Below are positions 34,890-42,688 of a stretch of DNA of 64,000 nt, in pieces. The first letter of the stretch is position 1; every line of letters begins with the position of its first letter. The position numbers and the translations under genes were made by a program. The stretch covers positions 310,001 through 374,000 of the forward strand of contig NZ_JAFCJS010000008.1 of NCBI RefSeq assembly GCF_018130825.1, given 5' to 3'. The notes under the pieces were generated by a model, which saw only the letters and a program-made list of their open reading frames with translations, was not told the origin of the DNA and did not search any database. The stretch comes from Bradyrhizobium liaoningense. GTDB taxonomy: Bacteria; Pseudomonadota; Alphaproteobacteria; Rhizobiales; Xanthobacteraceae.

Positions 34890-36680
34890 CTACGAGCTTC
34901 GATACCAGCTCGCCAAGTTCCACGTCGTGACGTCCCAGCCCGACATGTCGACCATCAGGTTGTTGACGCCGGCGTTGACGATGTGGCGCGAGAGCAGCGG
35001 CAGGAGCACGTTGGCCTCGCAGAAGATCTCGTCGACCTTGATCAGCAGCGCGGCGCGCTTGACGGGGTCGAGCTCGTTCTGCGCGGCCTTGTAGGCCTTG
35101 TCGGCCTCGGGATCGGAATAGCGCGAATTGTTGCGGCCCAGCCATTTGTTGTCCTTGGTGGCGATCTCCCAGGAGACGCACTGGTTCAGGAAGCGCTCCG
35201 GATCTGGCTGCGGCTGTGTCGTGTTGTACATCTCCATGTCGGCATAGAATTTCGAGTAGGTATCGGGGTTGCCGACATCGGAGGAGAAGAACACCGATGC
35301 GGCGACCGCCTTGATCTCGATCTCGATGCCGGCCTTTTGGCAGGCTTGCTTGATGATGGCTTGGGTCTTCTGGCGCGGAGCGTTGGTCGAGGTCTGGAAC
35401 ACGTATTTGAGCTTCTTGCCACCCTTCTCGCGGATGCCATCCGCGCCCTTGGTCCAGCCGGCGTCGTCGAGGATCTTGTTGGCCTTGTCGGCGTCGAACT
35501 CGTATTTCAGTTTGGGCGACTTGAACTGCTTGGGCGCGTTGACGAAGCTCGCGGTTGCGATGCCGCCGCGTCCGTAGATGAACTTCTGGATCGAGTCGCG
35601 GTCGATCAGGAGATTGATCGCCCGGCGGACGGCGGGATCGGACAGCGTCGGGTGCTTGGTCTTGACGCTCGAACGCTCGCCGTCGACCTCGGTCCACGGG
35701 TCCGTCGTGTTGAGGATGATGAACTCGACGTTGCCGGAGGGCGTGACGTCGAGCTTTCCTTTGCCGCCCGCTTCCATGCGCTTGAGGACCTCCTCCTCCA
35801 CCTGCATGTTCCAGGCATAGTCGTATTCGCCGGTCTGCAGCACGGCGCGCGCCGCAGACACCGCATCGCCGCCACCCTTGACTTCGAGCGTGTCGAAATG
35901 CGGCTGGTTCTTGACGTGGTAATCGGGGTTGCGCTCGGCGCGGATCAAATCGCCCGGCTTGAACTCGACGAATTTGTAGGGGCCGGTGCCGACCGGCTTC
36001 AGATTGCCGGGAGCCTCGCGCGACTTTGCGCCGGCATAATCGCCGAAATGATGCTTCGGCAGGATCTGACCGACCGAGCCGACGAATGGGTCGGCCCAGA
36101 ATGGCGTCGGCGCCTTGAAGATCACCTTGACGGCGTGGTCGTCGATCTTCTCGACCTTGATGTCCTTGTAGGAGCCCGTGGTGTAGGCCGCGGTTGCGAG
36201 ATCCGCGGCGTATTGCCAGGTGAAGACGACGTCGTCGGCGGTGAAGGGCTTGCCGTCATGCCATTTGACGCCCTGCTTGAGCTTCCAGATCACGCTCGTG
36301 CCGTCGGCCGCAAGGCCGCCGTTTGCCTTGGTCGGGACCTCTGCGGCAAGGCAGGGGATGAGATTGCCGTCCTTGTCCCAGCCGGCGAGTGGCTCGAAGA
36401 AGACACGCGAGGCGATCTGGTCCTTGGTGCCGCTCGCGAAATGCGGATTGAGCAAAGTGGGAGCCTGCCAGAGCAGGATCTTGAGCGGGCCGCCGCCGCC
36501 GGCCTTGGTCGGCTTGTACTCGAGCGTCGCATCCGCCATCGCCACGTCGTTCCAGACGAGGATCTGGCTTGCGACCGGCGCTGCGATCCCGACCGCAGCC
36601 AGCTTCTGGATGAACGACCGTCGCGACAGCGTGCCTTGCTTCACTTCCGCGATCGCCGTGCGGATTTCGTTCTCGTTCAT
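34890..36680 (-). CDS. Tat-exported family-5 ABC solute-binding protein (orphan)
   Basis: 596 residues from ATG 36680, with GGAGG seven bases upstream. It has a twin-arginine leader ('TLSRRSFIQKLAAVGIAAPV') and then the DppA/OppA/NikA-type fold: 'PLKILLWQAPTLLNPHFASG', 'WKLKQGVKWHDGKPFTADDV', 'PVGTGPYKFVEFKPGDLIRA', 'AVRRAINLLIDRDSIQKFIY', and a C-terminal 'VDEIFCEANVLLPLLSRHIV'. Family members bind peptides, opines, nickel chelates or oligosaccharides. No permease or ATPase genes accompany it, so it must share a transporter encoded elsewhere. Tat export implies folding in the cytoplasm. It is divergent from a NikR-box nickel permease, which is suggestive but not proof of a metal ligand. Confidence 0.85.
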   Translation of the reverse strand: MNENEIRTAIAEVKQGTLSRRSFIQKLAAVGIAAPVASQILVWNDVAMADATLEYKPTKAGGGGPLKILLWQAPTLLNPHFASGTKDQIASRVFFEPLAGWDKDGNLIPCLAAEVPTKANGGLAADGTSVIWKLKQGVKWHDGKPFTADDVVFTWQYAADLATAAYTTGSYKDIKVEKIDDHAVKVIFKAPTPFWADPFVGSVGQILPKHHFGDYAGAKSREAPGNLKPVGTGPYKFVEFKPGDLIRAERNPDYHVKNQPHFDTLEVKGGGDAVSAARAVLQTGEYDYAWNMQVEEEVLKRMEAGGKGKLDVTPSGNVEFIILNTTDPWTEVDGERSSVKTKHPTLSDPAVRRAINLLIDRDSIQKFIYGRGGIATASFVNAPKQFKSPKLKYEFDADKANKILDDAGWTKGADGIREKGGKKLKYVFQTSTNAPRQKTQAIIKQACQKAGIEIEIKAVAASVFFSSDVGNPDTYSKFYADMEMYNTTQPQPDPERFLNQCVSWEIATKDNKWLGRNNSRYSDPEADKAYKAAQNELDPVKRAALLIKVDEIFCEANVLLPLLSRHIVNAGVNNLMVDMSGWDVTTWNLASWYRSS

Positions 36681-36927
36681 CAGATGACCTCCACCTTCGC
36701 CAAAAATATCGTCACCGGCATGCAAGTGACCAGCACTCTAACCCGGGACGGCATCGCGGAGTCAAAGGGGTGCCCTGCGGCGAAATGGCGAACGCGCCTG
36801 TGAGAAGCCATAGTTCCGGCCGTCGTTGCTGCGAACGGTCTCGGCCGGGAGGGGCCACCCGCCGCGAGATGCGCGTTCCCGGGCGGTCGGCTGCGTGAGG
36901 CGAACATGGCCCGGCCCTTGCCCGCCA

Positions 36928-36955
36928 GTATGATGGATATGTATAAACATCATAC
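36928..36955 (+). promoter_or_regulatory. NikR-type operator (GTATGA-N16-TCATAC)
   Basis: GTATGATG (36928-36935) and CATCATAC (36948-36955) form a perfect eight-base inverted repeat. The half-sites GTATGA and TCATAC are separated by exactly 16 bases, the spacing of the E. coli nik operator bound by nickel-loaded NikR. The AT-rich spacer contains TATAAA, a likely -10, and the box ends 11 bases before the permease GTG, so binding would block transcription. Confidence 0.85.
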
Positions 36956-36966
36956 TTGGAGGTGGC

Positions 36967-38037
36967 GTGGTTCGGTCAGATGATGTCGCAAGGCGGGCGT
37001 TCGAGCCTGGCGTGCTGTTCGGCGGGCTGATTGCCGCCAACATCGCCGCATGGGCCTTCGCCTTCGCCGCGTTCGGCGACCGGCCGACGGTGATGGCGAC
37101 CGCGTTGCTGGCCTGGGTGTTCGGCCTGCGCCATGCCGTCGATGCCGACCACATCGCCGCGATCGACAATGTCGTGCGCAAGCTGATGCAGGCGGGCGAT
37201 ACGCCGCGCAGCGCCGGTCTGTATTTTGCGCTCGGCCATTCCACCGTCGTCCTGGTCGCGACCATGCTGCTCGCGCTCGGCGTCGTGAGCCTCGGCGGCG
37301 ACAGCCTGCTCAAGGAGATCGGCGGCCTGGTCGGCACCTCGGTATCGGCGTTGTTCCTGCTGGTGATCGCGGCGATCAATCTCGCCATCTTCGCTGGGCT
37401 GTGGCGGATCCTGCGCGAGGTGCGCGAGCAGGGCATTCACGATGCTGCGCAGCTCGAGGCGCTGCTCGCGTCGCGCGGCTTCCTGGCGCGGCTGCTCGCC
37501 CCGATGTTCCGCCTCGTCACAAAACCCTGGCACATGTATCCGCTCGGCCTGCTGTTCGGGCTCGGCTTCGACACCGTGACCGAGATCGGCCTGCTCGGCA
37601 TCTCCGCCACGGAAGCCGCGCGCGGCGTCTCGCTCGCGCAGGTGCTGGTCTTCCCCGCGCTGTTCGCCGCCGGCATGGCGCTGGTCGACACCGCCGATTC
37701 CGCGCTGATGGTGAGCGCCTATCGCTGGGCCTTCGTCGATCCCTATCGCAAGCTCTGGTACAATCTCACCATCACCGGCGCCTCCGTCGCGGTCGCGCTG
37801 TTCATCGGCGGCATCGAGGCGCTCGGCCTGATCGCGGACCGGCTCGGCCTGACGGGCGGGCCGTGGTCGCTGGTCGAGGCCCTCAACGACTCTCTCGCCA
37901 ATGTCGGCTTTGCCGTGATCACGTTGTTCGTGATCGCATGGCTGGTCTCGGTCATGCTCTATCGCCGCATGGCTCCGGACGACCGGCAACGCGTGGTCGA
38001 TCCTGACGAGCTGAGCAGGGACGCCGCGCCGGGGTGA
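36967..38037 (+). CDS. hupN: NiCoT-family nickel/cobalt permease (HoxN/HupN/NixA type)
   Basis: 356 residues from GTG 36967 with GGAGG at 36958-36962. There are about eight membrane segments. The NiCoT signatures are present: 'FGLRHAVDADHIAAIDN' (the metal-selectivity H-x4-D-H element of helix II), 'YFALGHSTVVLVATMLLALG', 'LGLLFGLGFDTVTEIGLLG' and 'FAAGMALVDTADSALMVSAY'. A hydrophilic loop follows helix IV. It imports Ni2+ (or Co2+) at high affinity for hydrogenase or urease. The exact NikR box in its promoter makes nickel the probable substrate and repression by nickel the probable control. No hydrogenase or urease genes are in this window. Confidence 0.9.
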   Translation: MVRSDDVARRAFEPGVLFGGLIAANIAAWAFAFAAFGDRPTVMATALLAWVFGLRHAVDADHIAAIDNVVRKLMQAGDTPRSAGLYFALGHSTVVLVATMLLALGVVSLGGDSLLKEIGGLVGTSVSALFLLVIAAINLAIFAGLWRILREVREQGIHDAAQLEALLASRGFLARLLAPMFRLVTKPWHMYPLGLLFGLGFDTVTEIGLLGISATEAARGVSLAQVLVFPALFAAGMALVDTADSALMVSAYRWAFVDPYRKLWYNLTITGASVAVALFIGGIEALGLIADRLGLTGGPWSLVEALNDSLANVGFAVITLFVIAWLVSVMLYRRMAPDDRQRVVDPDELSRDAAPG

Positions 38038-38210
38038 TCGCACCTCAGTGTGTCGCAACGGCAACAATCGGCGACTTTCCGCGATCCGTGATCAGATCAA
38101 AATTCCTCGCACCCTTGCGAACAACCAACTCGCGCCAACATAGCGTCCGGTAAAGATCACGCGCCACGGGGGCGGGTGAAACAGACGGCCGTCGACAGCG
38201 AGTGAGCATC

Positions 38211-38573
38211 ATGCGCGCGTTCTTCCGAATCGCGTTCGTTCTATCTGCCCTGTGGTTTTCTGTTCATCCAAACGCATCCCAGGCCCACGCCATCATCGTC
38301 TCGTCCTCGCCGGTATCAGGCACGACAATATCCGGCGACACCGTCGCGATCCGCCTGCACTTCAACAGCCGGATCGATCGCGCACGCTCCAAACTGACGC
38401 TGCTGGCGCCGGACGGCGCGCCGCGCGCCCTGACGCCGGCTTCCGACGCGCCCGCCGACGAGCTCAATGCCGATGCGACGCAGCTGCCGGCGGGGGCATG
38501 GCACCTGCGCTGGCAGGTGCTAAGTGTCGACGGCCACATCACCCGCGGCGACATTCCGTTCACCGTCCACTGA
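38211..38573 (+). CDS. copC: CopC-domain periplasmic copper-binding protein
   Basis: 120 residues from ATG 38211 (a GTG three codons earlier is possible). A Sec signal ends 'NASQA', leaving histidine as the mature N-terminus ('HAIIVSSSPVSGTTI'), the Cu(II) ligand typical of CopC. Further Cu(II)-site elements are 'WQVLSVDGHITRGDIPFTVH' (Asp and His of D-G-H). The methionine-rich Cu(I) loop of Pseudomonas CopC is absent, so this is the common Cu(II)-only type. It precedes CopD by one base and probably hands copper to it. Confidence 0.88.
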   Translation: MRAFFRIAFVLSALWFSVHPNASQAHAIIVSSSPVSGTTISGDTVAIRLHFNSRIDRARSKLTLLAPDGAPRALTPASDAPADELNADATQLPAGAWHLRWQVLSVDGHITRGDIPFTVH

Positions 38574-38574
38574 C

Positions 38575-40230
38575 GTGTACCTGCTCCTCGACATTTTCGG
38601 CTATCTGTCGGTGGTCCTGCGGGGCCTGATCCTGATCGCCCAGTCGTTCACCCTCGGCGGTCTCGCGTTTCAGCTGTTGCTGTGGGGACCGCTGCAGCCG
38701 CAGCTCTCCGTCTATGGCCTCACGATCGAGGAGCGATGCCGCGCGTTCCTGCGGTTCAGCGCCGCCGCATGGGCGCTCCTCACCGTCGCCTCGCTGGCGC
38801 TCAACGCGGCCGCGCTGGTCGGGACGCTCCAGGTGCCCTGGAGCGAGGCGGTCAGCGCCGATTTCGGCCGCGCCGACCTCGTCATCGCGGCTTGCGCAGT
38901 GGGCATCGCCGTCCTGGCCAACGGTCCCGCGCATCGGCTGCGGTCGGCCGCGCTTCTCGCTTTGTCGGTGCTGGCGCTGGCGATGCAGACCCGGCTCACG
39001 CATGCGGCCAGCCGGCCGGATGTGCGCTGGCCGCTGCTGCTGTCCGACGCCGGTCACATGGCGGGCGCGGCGGTCTGGATCGGCGGTCTGCCTTACTTCC
39101 TGATCGCGCTGAACGGCTGCAAGGACGCCGGCGATTGGCGCCTGATCGCGCGCCGCTATTCGCTGATGTCGATGGCCGCGGTCGCCGCGATCGTCAGCGG
39201 CGGCCTCGTCATGGCGGCGAACTATATCGGCTCGGTCGCCGCGATCTACGGCACCGCCTATGGCGTCATGACCCTGGCCAAGCTCGGCCTGCTCTTGATG
39301 CTGCTGACGCTCGGCGCGGGCAACTACTTCCTGGTCGAACGGCTGCGCCGCGACCCCGCGACGCCGATCCTTCGCCTCAAGCGTTTTGCGGAGGTCGAGA
39401 TCGGCATCGGCCTCACGGTCCTGCTGGCCGCTGCATCCCTGACCTCATTGCCACCGGGCGCGGATCTCCCGCACGATCGTCTCGCCTGGCATGAGATCGT
39501 CGAGCGCGCCACGCCGCAATGGCCGCCGCGCCTGACCAGCCCGGATTACGACAAGCTCACCGTCGCGCAGCTCCAGGCGAAGATCACGCTTGCGGACGCC
39601 GGGCGCGCCAACGCGCAGGCGGCCTACGTTCCCGGCGAGGGCACGATCCTGCCGCGCAATGCCGAGGACATCGCCTGGTCGGAGTACAACCATCACTGGG
39701 CCGGCGTCTTCGTGGTGCTGATCGGGCTGCTGGCGCTGGTCGAGCATTTCCGCTGGGGCCGCTGGGCGCGGCACTGGCCGCTGCTCTTCCTCGCGATGGC
39801 GGCCTTCCTGTTCTTCCGCGCCGACGAGCAGGCCTGGCCAATTGGTCCAGCCGGCTTCTTCGAGTCGCTGCGCGATCCCGAGGTGGCGCAGCATCGCATC
39901 TTCGTGCTGCTGATTGCCGTGTTCGGCCTGTTCGAATGGCGCGTGCGCCTACGCGGCAGCAAGGCCGGGCCGGCGGCCCTGGTGTTTCCCCTGACCACGG
40001 CGCTCGGCGGCGCGCTGCTGCTCACGCATTCCCATGCGATCGCCAACATCAAGGACCAGCTGCTCATCGAGATGAGCCACACCCCGCTTGCGCTGTGCGG
40101 CGTCGCCGCCGGCTGGGCGCGCTGGCTCGAACTGCGGCTCGACGGCCGCGTCAGCCGTGCCGCAGCCTGGATCTGGCCCGTCGCCTTCATCCTGGTCGGG
40201 CTGATCCTGCTGGACTACCGCGAAGCCTGA
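38575..40230 (+). CDS. copD: CopD-family copper import membrane protein with C-terminal extension
   Basis: 551 residues from GTG 38575, one base after the copC stop. The first ~300 residues are the CopD domain: multiple membrane helices, 'LLLSDAGHMAGAAVWIGGLP', 'FLIALNGCKDAG', 'RYSLMSMAAVAAIVSGGLVM'. A periplasmic loop with 'LTVAQLQAKITLADAGRANA' follows, then a second membrane block of five or six helices with 'EYNHHWAGVFVVLIGLLALV', 'TALGGALLLTHSHAIANIKD' and 'LIEMSHTPLALCGVAAGWAR', rich in His and Met. CopD is thought to move copper into the cytoplasm. The C-terminal half roughly doubles the usual length and its histidines could bind additional metal. Confidence 0.8.
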   Translation: MYLLLDIFGYLSVVLRGLILIAQSFTLGGLAFQLLLWGPLQPQLSVYGLTIEERCRAFLRFSAAAWALLTVASLALNAAALVGTLQVPWSEAVSADFGRADLVIAACAVGIAVLANGPAHRLRSAALLALSVLALAMQTRLTHAASRPDVRWPLLLSDAGHMAGAAVWIGGLPYFLIALNGCKDAGDWRLIARRYSLMSMAAVAAIVSGGLVMAANYIGSVAAIYGTAYGVMTLAKLGLLLMLLTLGAGNYFLVERLRRDPATPILRLKRFAEVEIGIGLTVLLAAASLTSLPPGADLPHDRLAWHEIVERATPQWPPRLTSPDYDKLTVAQLQAKITLADAGRANAQAAYVPGEGTILPRNAEDIAWSEYNHHWAGVFVVLIGLLALVEHFRWGRWARHWPLLFLAMAAFLFFRADEQAWPIGPAGFFESLRDPEVAQHRIFVLLIAVFGLFEWRVRLRGSKAGPAALVFPLTTALGGALLLTHSHAIANIKDQLLIEMSHTPLALCGVAAGWARWLELRLDGRVSRAAAWIWPVAFILVGLILLDYREA

Positions 40231-40235
40231 ACGCG

Positions 40236-41123
40236 CTATCCGTCGTACTGGTCCGGCCCCATCGCCCACGACGTCTGATCGTGGCCGTAGGCGTAATTGC
40301 GGTTGTTGACCACAGGGTTGCGATTGACCATCGGCCGCATGAACATCGGGTGCGTCGCGCTGCGCACCTCGTGCTCGACTGTGAACAGAGGCTCGCCGCT
40401 GTCGAGATCGACGATGTCGCAGAACCGGTATTGATATTGGTTGTCCTCACGCGAGATCAAATTGCGCGCGAGCAGCTTGCGGTAGGGACCGGAGAAGTCG
40501 GTGATGTACATCTGAACGTGGTGCCCGTCATAGTCGCCCGGCGGCCGGTCGGTCTCGCGGAACAAGAGGTGCTGGTCGCGGCCCGTCTGCACCGCCGCAA
40601 CCGCGCCGTCGCCATTGCGCAAGGATGCGGGCATGCCCATGACCTCCGGATAGAAGGCGCAGATCGAAGGCGCCGTTCCGATCGGCACGTCGAACTCGAC
40701 ATAGGGGATGCCGAGCGTGATGCGGCCGAAACGCGTCGCGTCCGGCTCATGAACGCGCATGCGGTTGCCCCACGGGCAGACGGCCTCGACATGGTCGTTG
40801 TGCTCGGCAAAGGTGAAAGCGGTGCCTTCGAGCTTCTTCGCGACCGATGCCAGTCGCGCCAGCAGCGCCTCGCGTCCCTCGATAACGAGGCCGGTATGGC
40901 CGCGCAGCACCTGCGGCCTGCCGCTCGGCAGGTGAAACTGGCTCCGTCCGGCGTTGATCCACATGTTGGTGTCGGACACCATCAGATAGGGATCGCGGGT
41001 GAGCCCAAGTCCCGTGACGTAGAATAATGTCGCCAGGCGCTGGTCCGGGACCTGGATGTTGACGTGCTCGAAATGAATCGCGTTGCCGAGATCTTCTGTG
41101 GATCGGTCGAATTGTTGCGGCAT
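40236..41123 (-). CDS. VOC (glyoxalase/extradiol-dioxygenase fold) superfamily protein
   Basis: 295 residues with two beta-alpha-beta-beta-beta units per half: 'AIHFEHVNIQVPDQRLATLF' opens the first and 'ITLGIPYVEFDVPIGTAPSI' the second, with 'PWGNRMRVHEPD' between. Candidate metal ligands are His of 'FEHVNIQV', His of 'GHHVQMYITDFSG' and Glu of 'LFTVEHEVRS', the H-H-E arrangement of extradiol dioxygenases, although which of them line one site cannot be told by eye. The C-terminal tail 'HPMFMRPMVNRNPVVNNRNY' is unusual. The gene stands alone, convergent with copD (five bases) and divergent from the CoA-transferase. The substrate is unknown. Confidence 0.75.
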   Translation of the reverse strand: MPQQFDRSTEDLGNAIHFEHVNIQVPDQRLATLFYVTGLGLTRDPYLMVSDTNMWINAGRSQFHLPSGRPQVLRGHTGLVIEGREALLARLASVAKKLEGTAFTFAEHNDHVEAVCPWGNRMRVHEPDATRFGRITLGIPYVEFDVPIGTAPSICAFYPEVMGMPASLRNGDGAVAAVQTGRDQHLLFRETDRPPGDYDGHHVQMYITDFSGPYRKLLARNLISREDNQYQYRFCDIVDLDSGEPLFTVEHEVRSATHPMFMRPMVNRNPVVNNRNYAYGHDQTSWAMGPDQYDG

Positions 41124-41289
41124 GGCTGTGCGCTCTGGGTGGGGGACGGACAGGCCATACTAGAGCACAATTTCCGTCAGCCGAAACAGTTCGGCGATCA
41201 CATCTTGAGGGCGGACATCACGCCTTTCGCCACCTTGCCGCGGCAACCAGTCCCTGTAATCTGGGCAAAAGACATCAAGGAAAGGACCG

Positions 41290-42477
41290 ATGGGGGGAGT
41301 TCTGGAAGGCGTGCGCGTCCTCGATTTCGGGCGCTATATCGCGGGGCCGTATTGCGCGACCCTGCTGGCCGAATTCGGCGCCGAGGTCATTCGCGTGGAG
41401 AAGCGCGACGGCAGCGAGGATCGTTTCGTCGCGCCGGTCGGTGAGGGCGGCGAAGGGGCGCTGTTTCTCCAGATCAATCGCAACAAGAAGTGCATCACGC
41501 TCGATCCGATGACGCCGGAAGGGCAGGAGGTGATGCGACGCCTGATTGCGACCGCCGACGTCGTCGTCGCCAATTTGCCGCCGCAGACCCTGCGCGCGAT
41601 GAAGCTCGACTACGACTCGCTTCGAGCGATCAAGCCGGACATCATCCTGACGACGGCAACGGCGTTCGGCGGGCCGGGACCGTGGTCCGATCGCGTCGGC
41701 TTCGACGGTGTCGGCCAGGTCATGTCGGGCTCGGTGTACATGACCGGTGCCGGCGATCCGCCGTATCGGGCCGCGGTGAACTGGGTCGATTTCGGCACCG
41801 CGCTGCACTGCGCGTTCGGGACGCTCGCCGCCCTGATCGAGCGCGGCAAGTCCGGCCGCGGGCAGATCGTCGAGGGCGCGCTGCTGGCAACCGCGCTGTC
41901 CTTTACCAATGCCACGCTGATCGAGCAGGCCGTCATCAACGTCAACCGCGTGCCTACTGGCAATCTCGGCCAGACCGCCGCTCCAGCCGACATCTACCGC
42001 ACCAAGGACGGCTGGGTGCTGTGCCAGGTCACGGGACATCCGCTGTTCAAACGCTGGGCGAAGCTGATGGGCGAGGAAGACAAATGGCTCAATGATCCGC
42101 GCTTTGCCGACGACATCAGCCGCGGCAACAACGGCGCCGTCATCAGCGAGCGGATGGCACGCTGGTGCGCCGAGCGCACCACGCAGGAGGCTGTCGACAC
42201 GCTGGGCAAGGCGATGATCCCGACCGGGCCCGTGCTGAGCCCGCAACAGGCGCTCGATCATCCGCACATCCGCGCCGCCGGCTTCATGCAGGATGTCGAT
42301 TATCCGGGCTTGCCCAAGCCTGCACCGGTGATGCGCGCCGCCGTGCGGCTGTCGGAGACGCCGGGTGAGATCGCGGCGCGACCGCCCACGCTCGGCGAGC
42401 ATACCGATCGCGTCCTCGCCGAGCTCGGCTACGACACGGCTGCGATCGAAGCACTTCGACAGAGCGGCATCATCTAG
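41290..42477 (+). CDS. CaiB/BaiF-type (class III) CoA-transferase
   Basis: 395 residues. Family motifs are 'VRVLDFGRYIAGPYCATLLA', 'FGAEVIRVEKRDGSEDRF', 'NRNKKCITLDPMTPEGQEVM', 'DVVVANLPPQTLRAMKLDYD', 'PDIILTTATAFGGPGPWSDR' and 'VGFDGVGQVMSGSVYMTGAG'. Asp of 'FDGVGQVMSG' is the position of the catalytic aspartate that forms the acyl-anhydride intermediate. It transfers CoA between carboxylic acids such as succinate, formate/oxalate or carnitine; its substrate pair here cannot be read from sequence. It is transcribed alone and ends at a strong nested hairpin. Confidence 0.88.
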   Translation: MGGVLEGVRVLDFGRYIAGPYCATLLAEFGAEVIRVEKRDGSEDRFVAPVGEGGEGALFLQINRNKKCITLDPMTPEGQEVMRRLIATADVVVANLPPQTLRAMKLDYDSLRAIKPDIILTTATAFGGPGPWSDRVGFDGVGQVMSGSVYMTGAGDPPYRAAVNWVDFGTALHCAFGTLAALIERGKSGRGQIVEGALLATALSFTNATLIEQAVINVNRVPTGNLGQTAAPADIYRTKDGWVLCQVTGHPLFKRWAKLMGEEDKWLNDPRFADDISRGNNGAVISERMARWCAERTTQEAVDTLGKAMIPTGPVLSPQQALDHPHIRAAGFMQDVDYPGLPKPAPVMRAAVRLSETPGEIAARPPTLGEHTDRVLAELGYDTAAIEALRQSGII

Positions 42478-42481
42478 CTGG

Positions 42482-42520
42482 ACTGGACCGCCGACTGAAA
42501 CGTTCAGGCGGCGGTCCAGT
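42482..42520. terminator. Bidirectional nested hairpin between convergent genes
   Basis: ACTGGACCGCCG (42482-42493) pairs perfectly with CGGCGGTCCAGT (42509-42520). Inside the loop, CTGAA/TTCAG forms a further five pairs after a single A-G mismatch. It starts five bases after the CoA-transferase stop. A second small palindrome GAACTT-GGGG-AAGTTC follows at 42532-42547. No T run is present in either direction. Confidence 0.65.
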
Positions 42521-42688
42521 GCGATCTAGAGGAACTTGGGGAAGTTCTAAGGCCGCGAGACAACGCTAACCCGTCCCGTGCAAACGCATCAAGTTTCGTA
42601 GTGTTGCTCCGGCGACAGATTCGTTGCCGCGGCCCGCAAATGGCCACACTTGCAGCACGCAGCTTTCTGCTCCCCGGCGCTGCTCGAT

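Noticed and set aside
34764..36803. A 679-codon plus-strand open frame opposite the family-5 binding protein
   Set aside because: It is the antisense of a gene with clear family motifs, Tat leader and ribosome site; the translated plus-strand product is low-complexity and has no recognisable domain.
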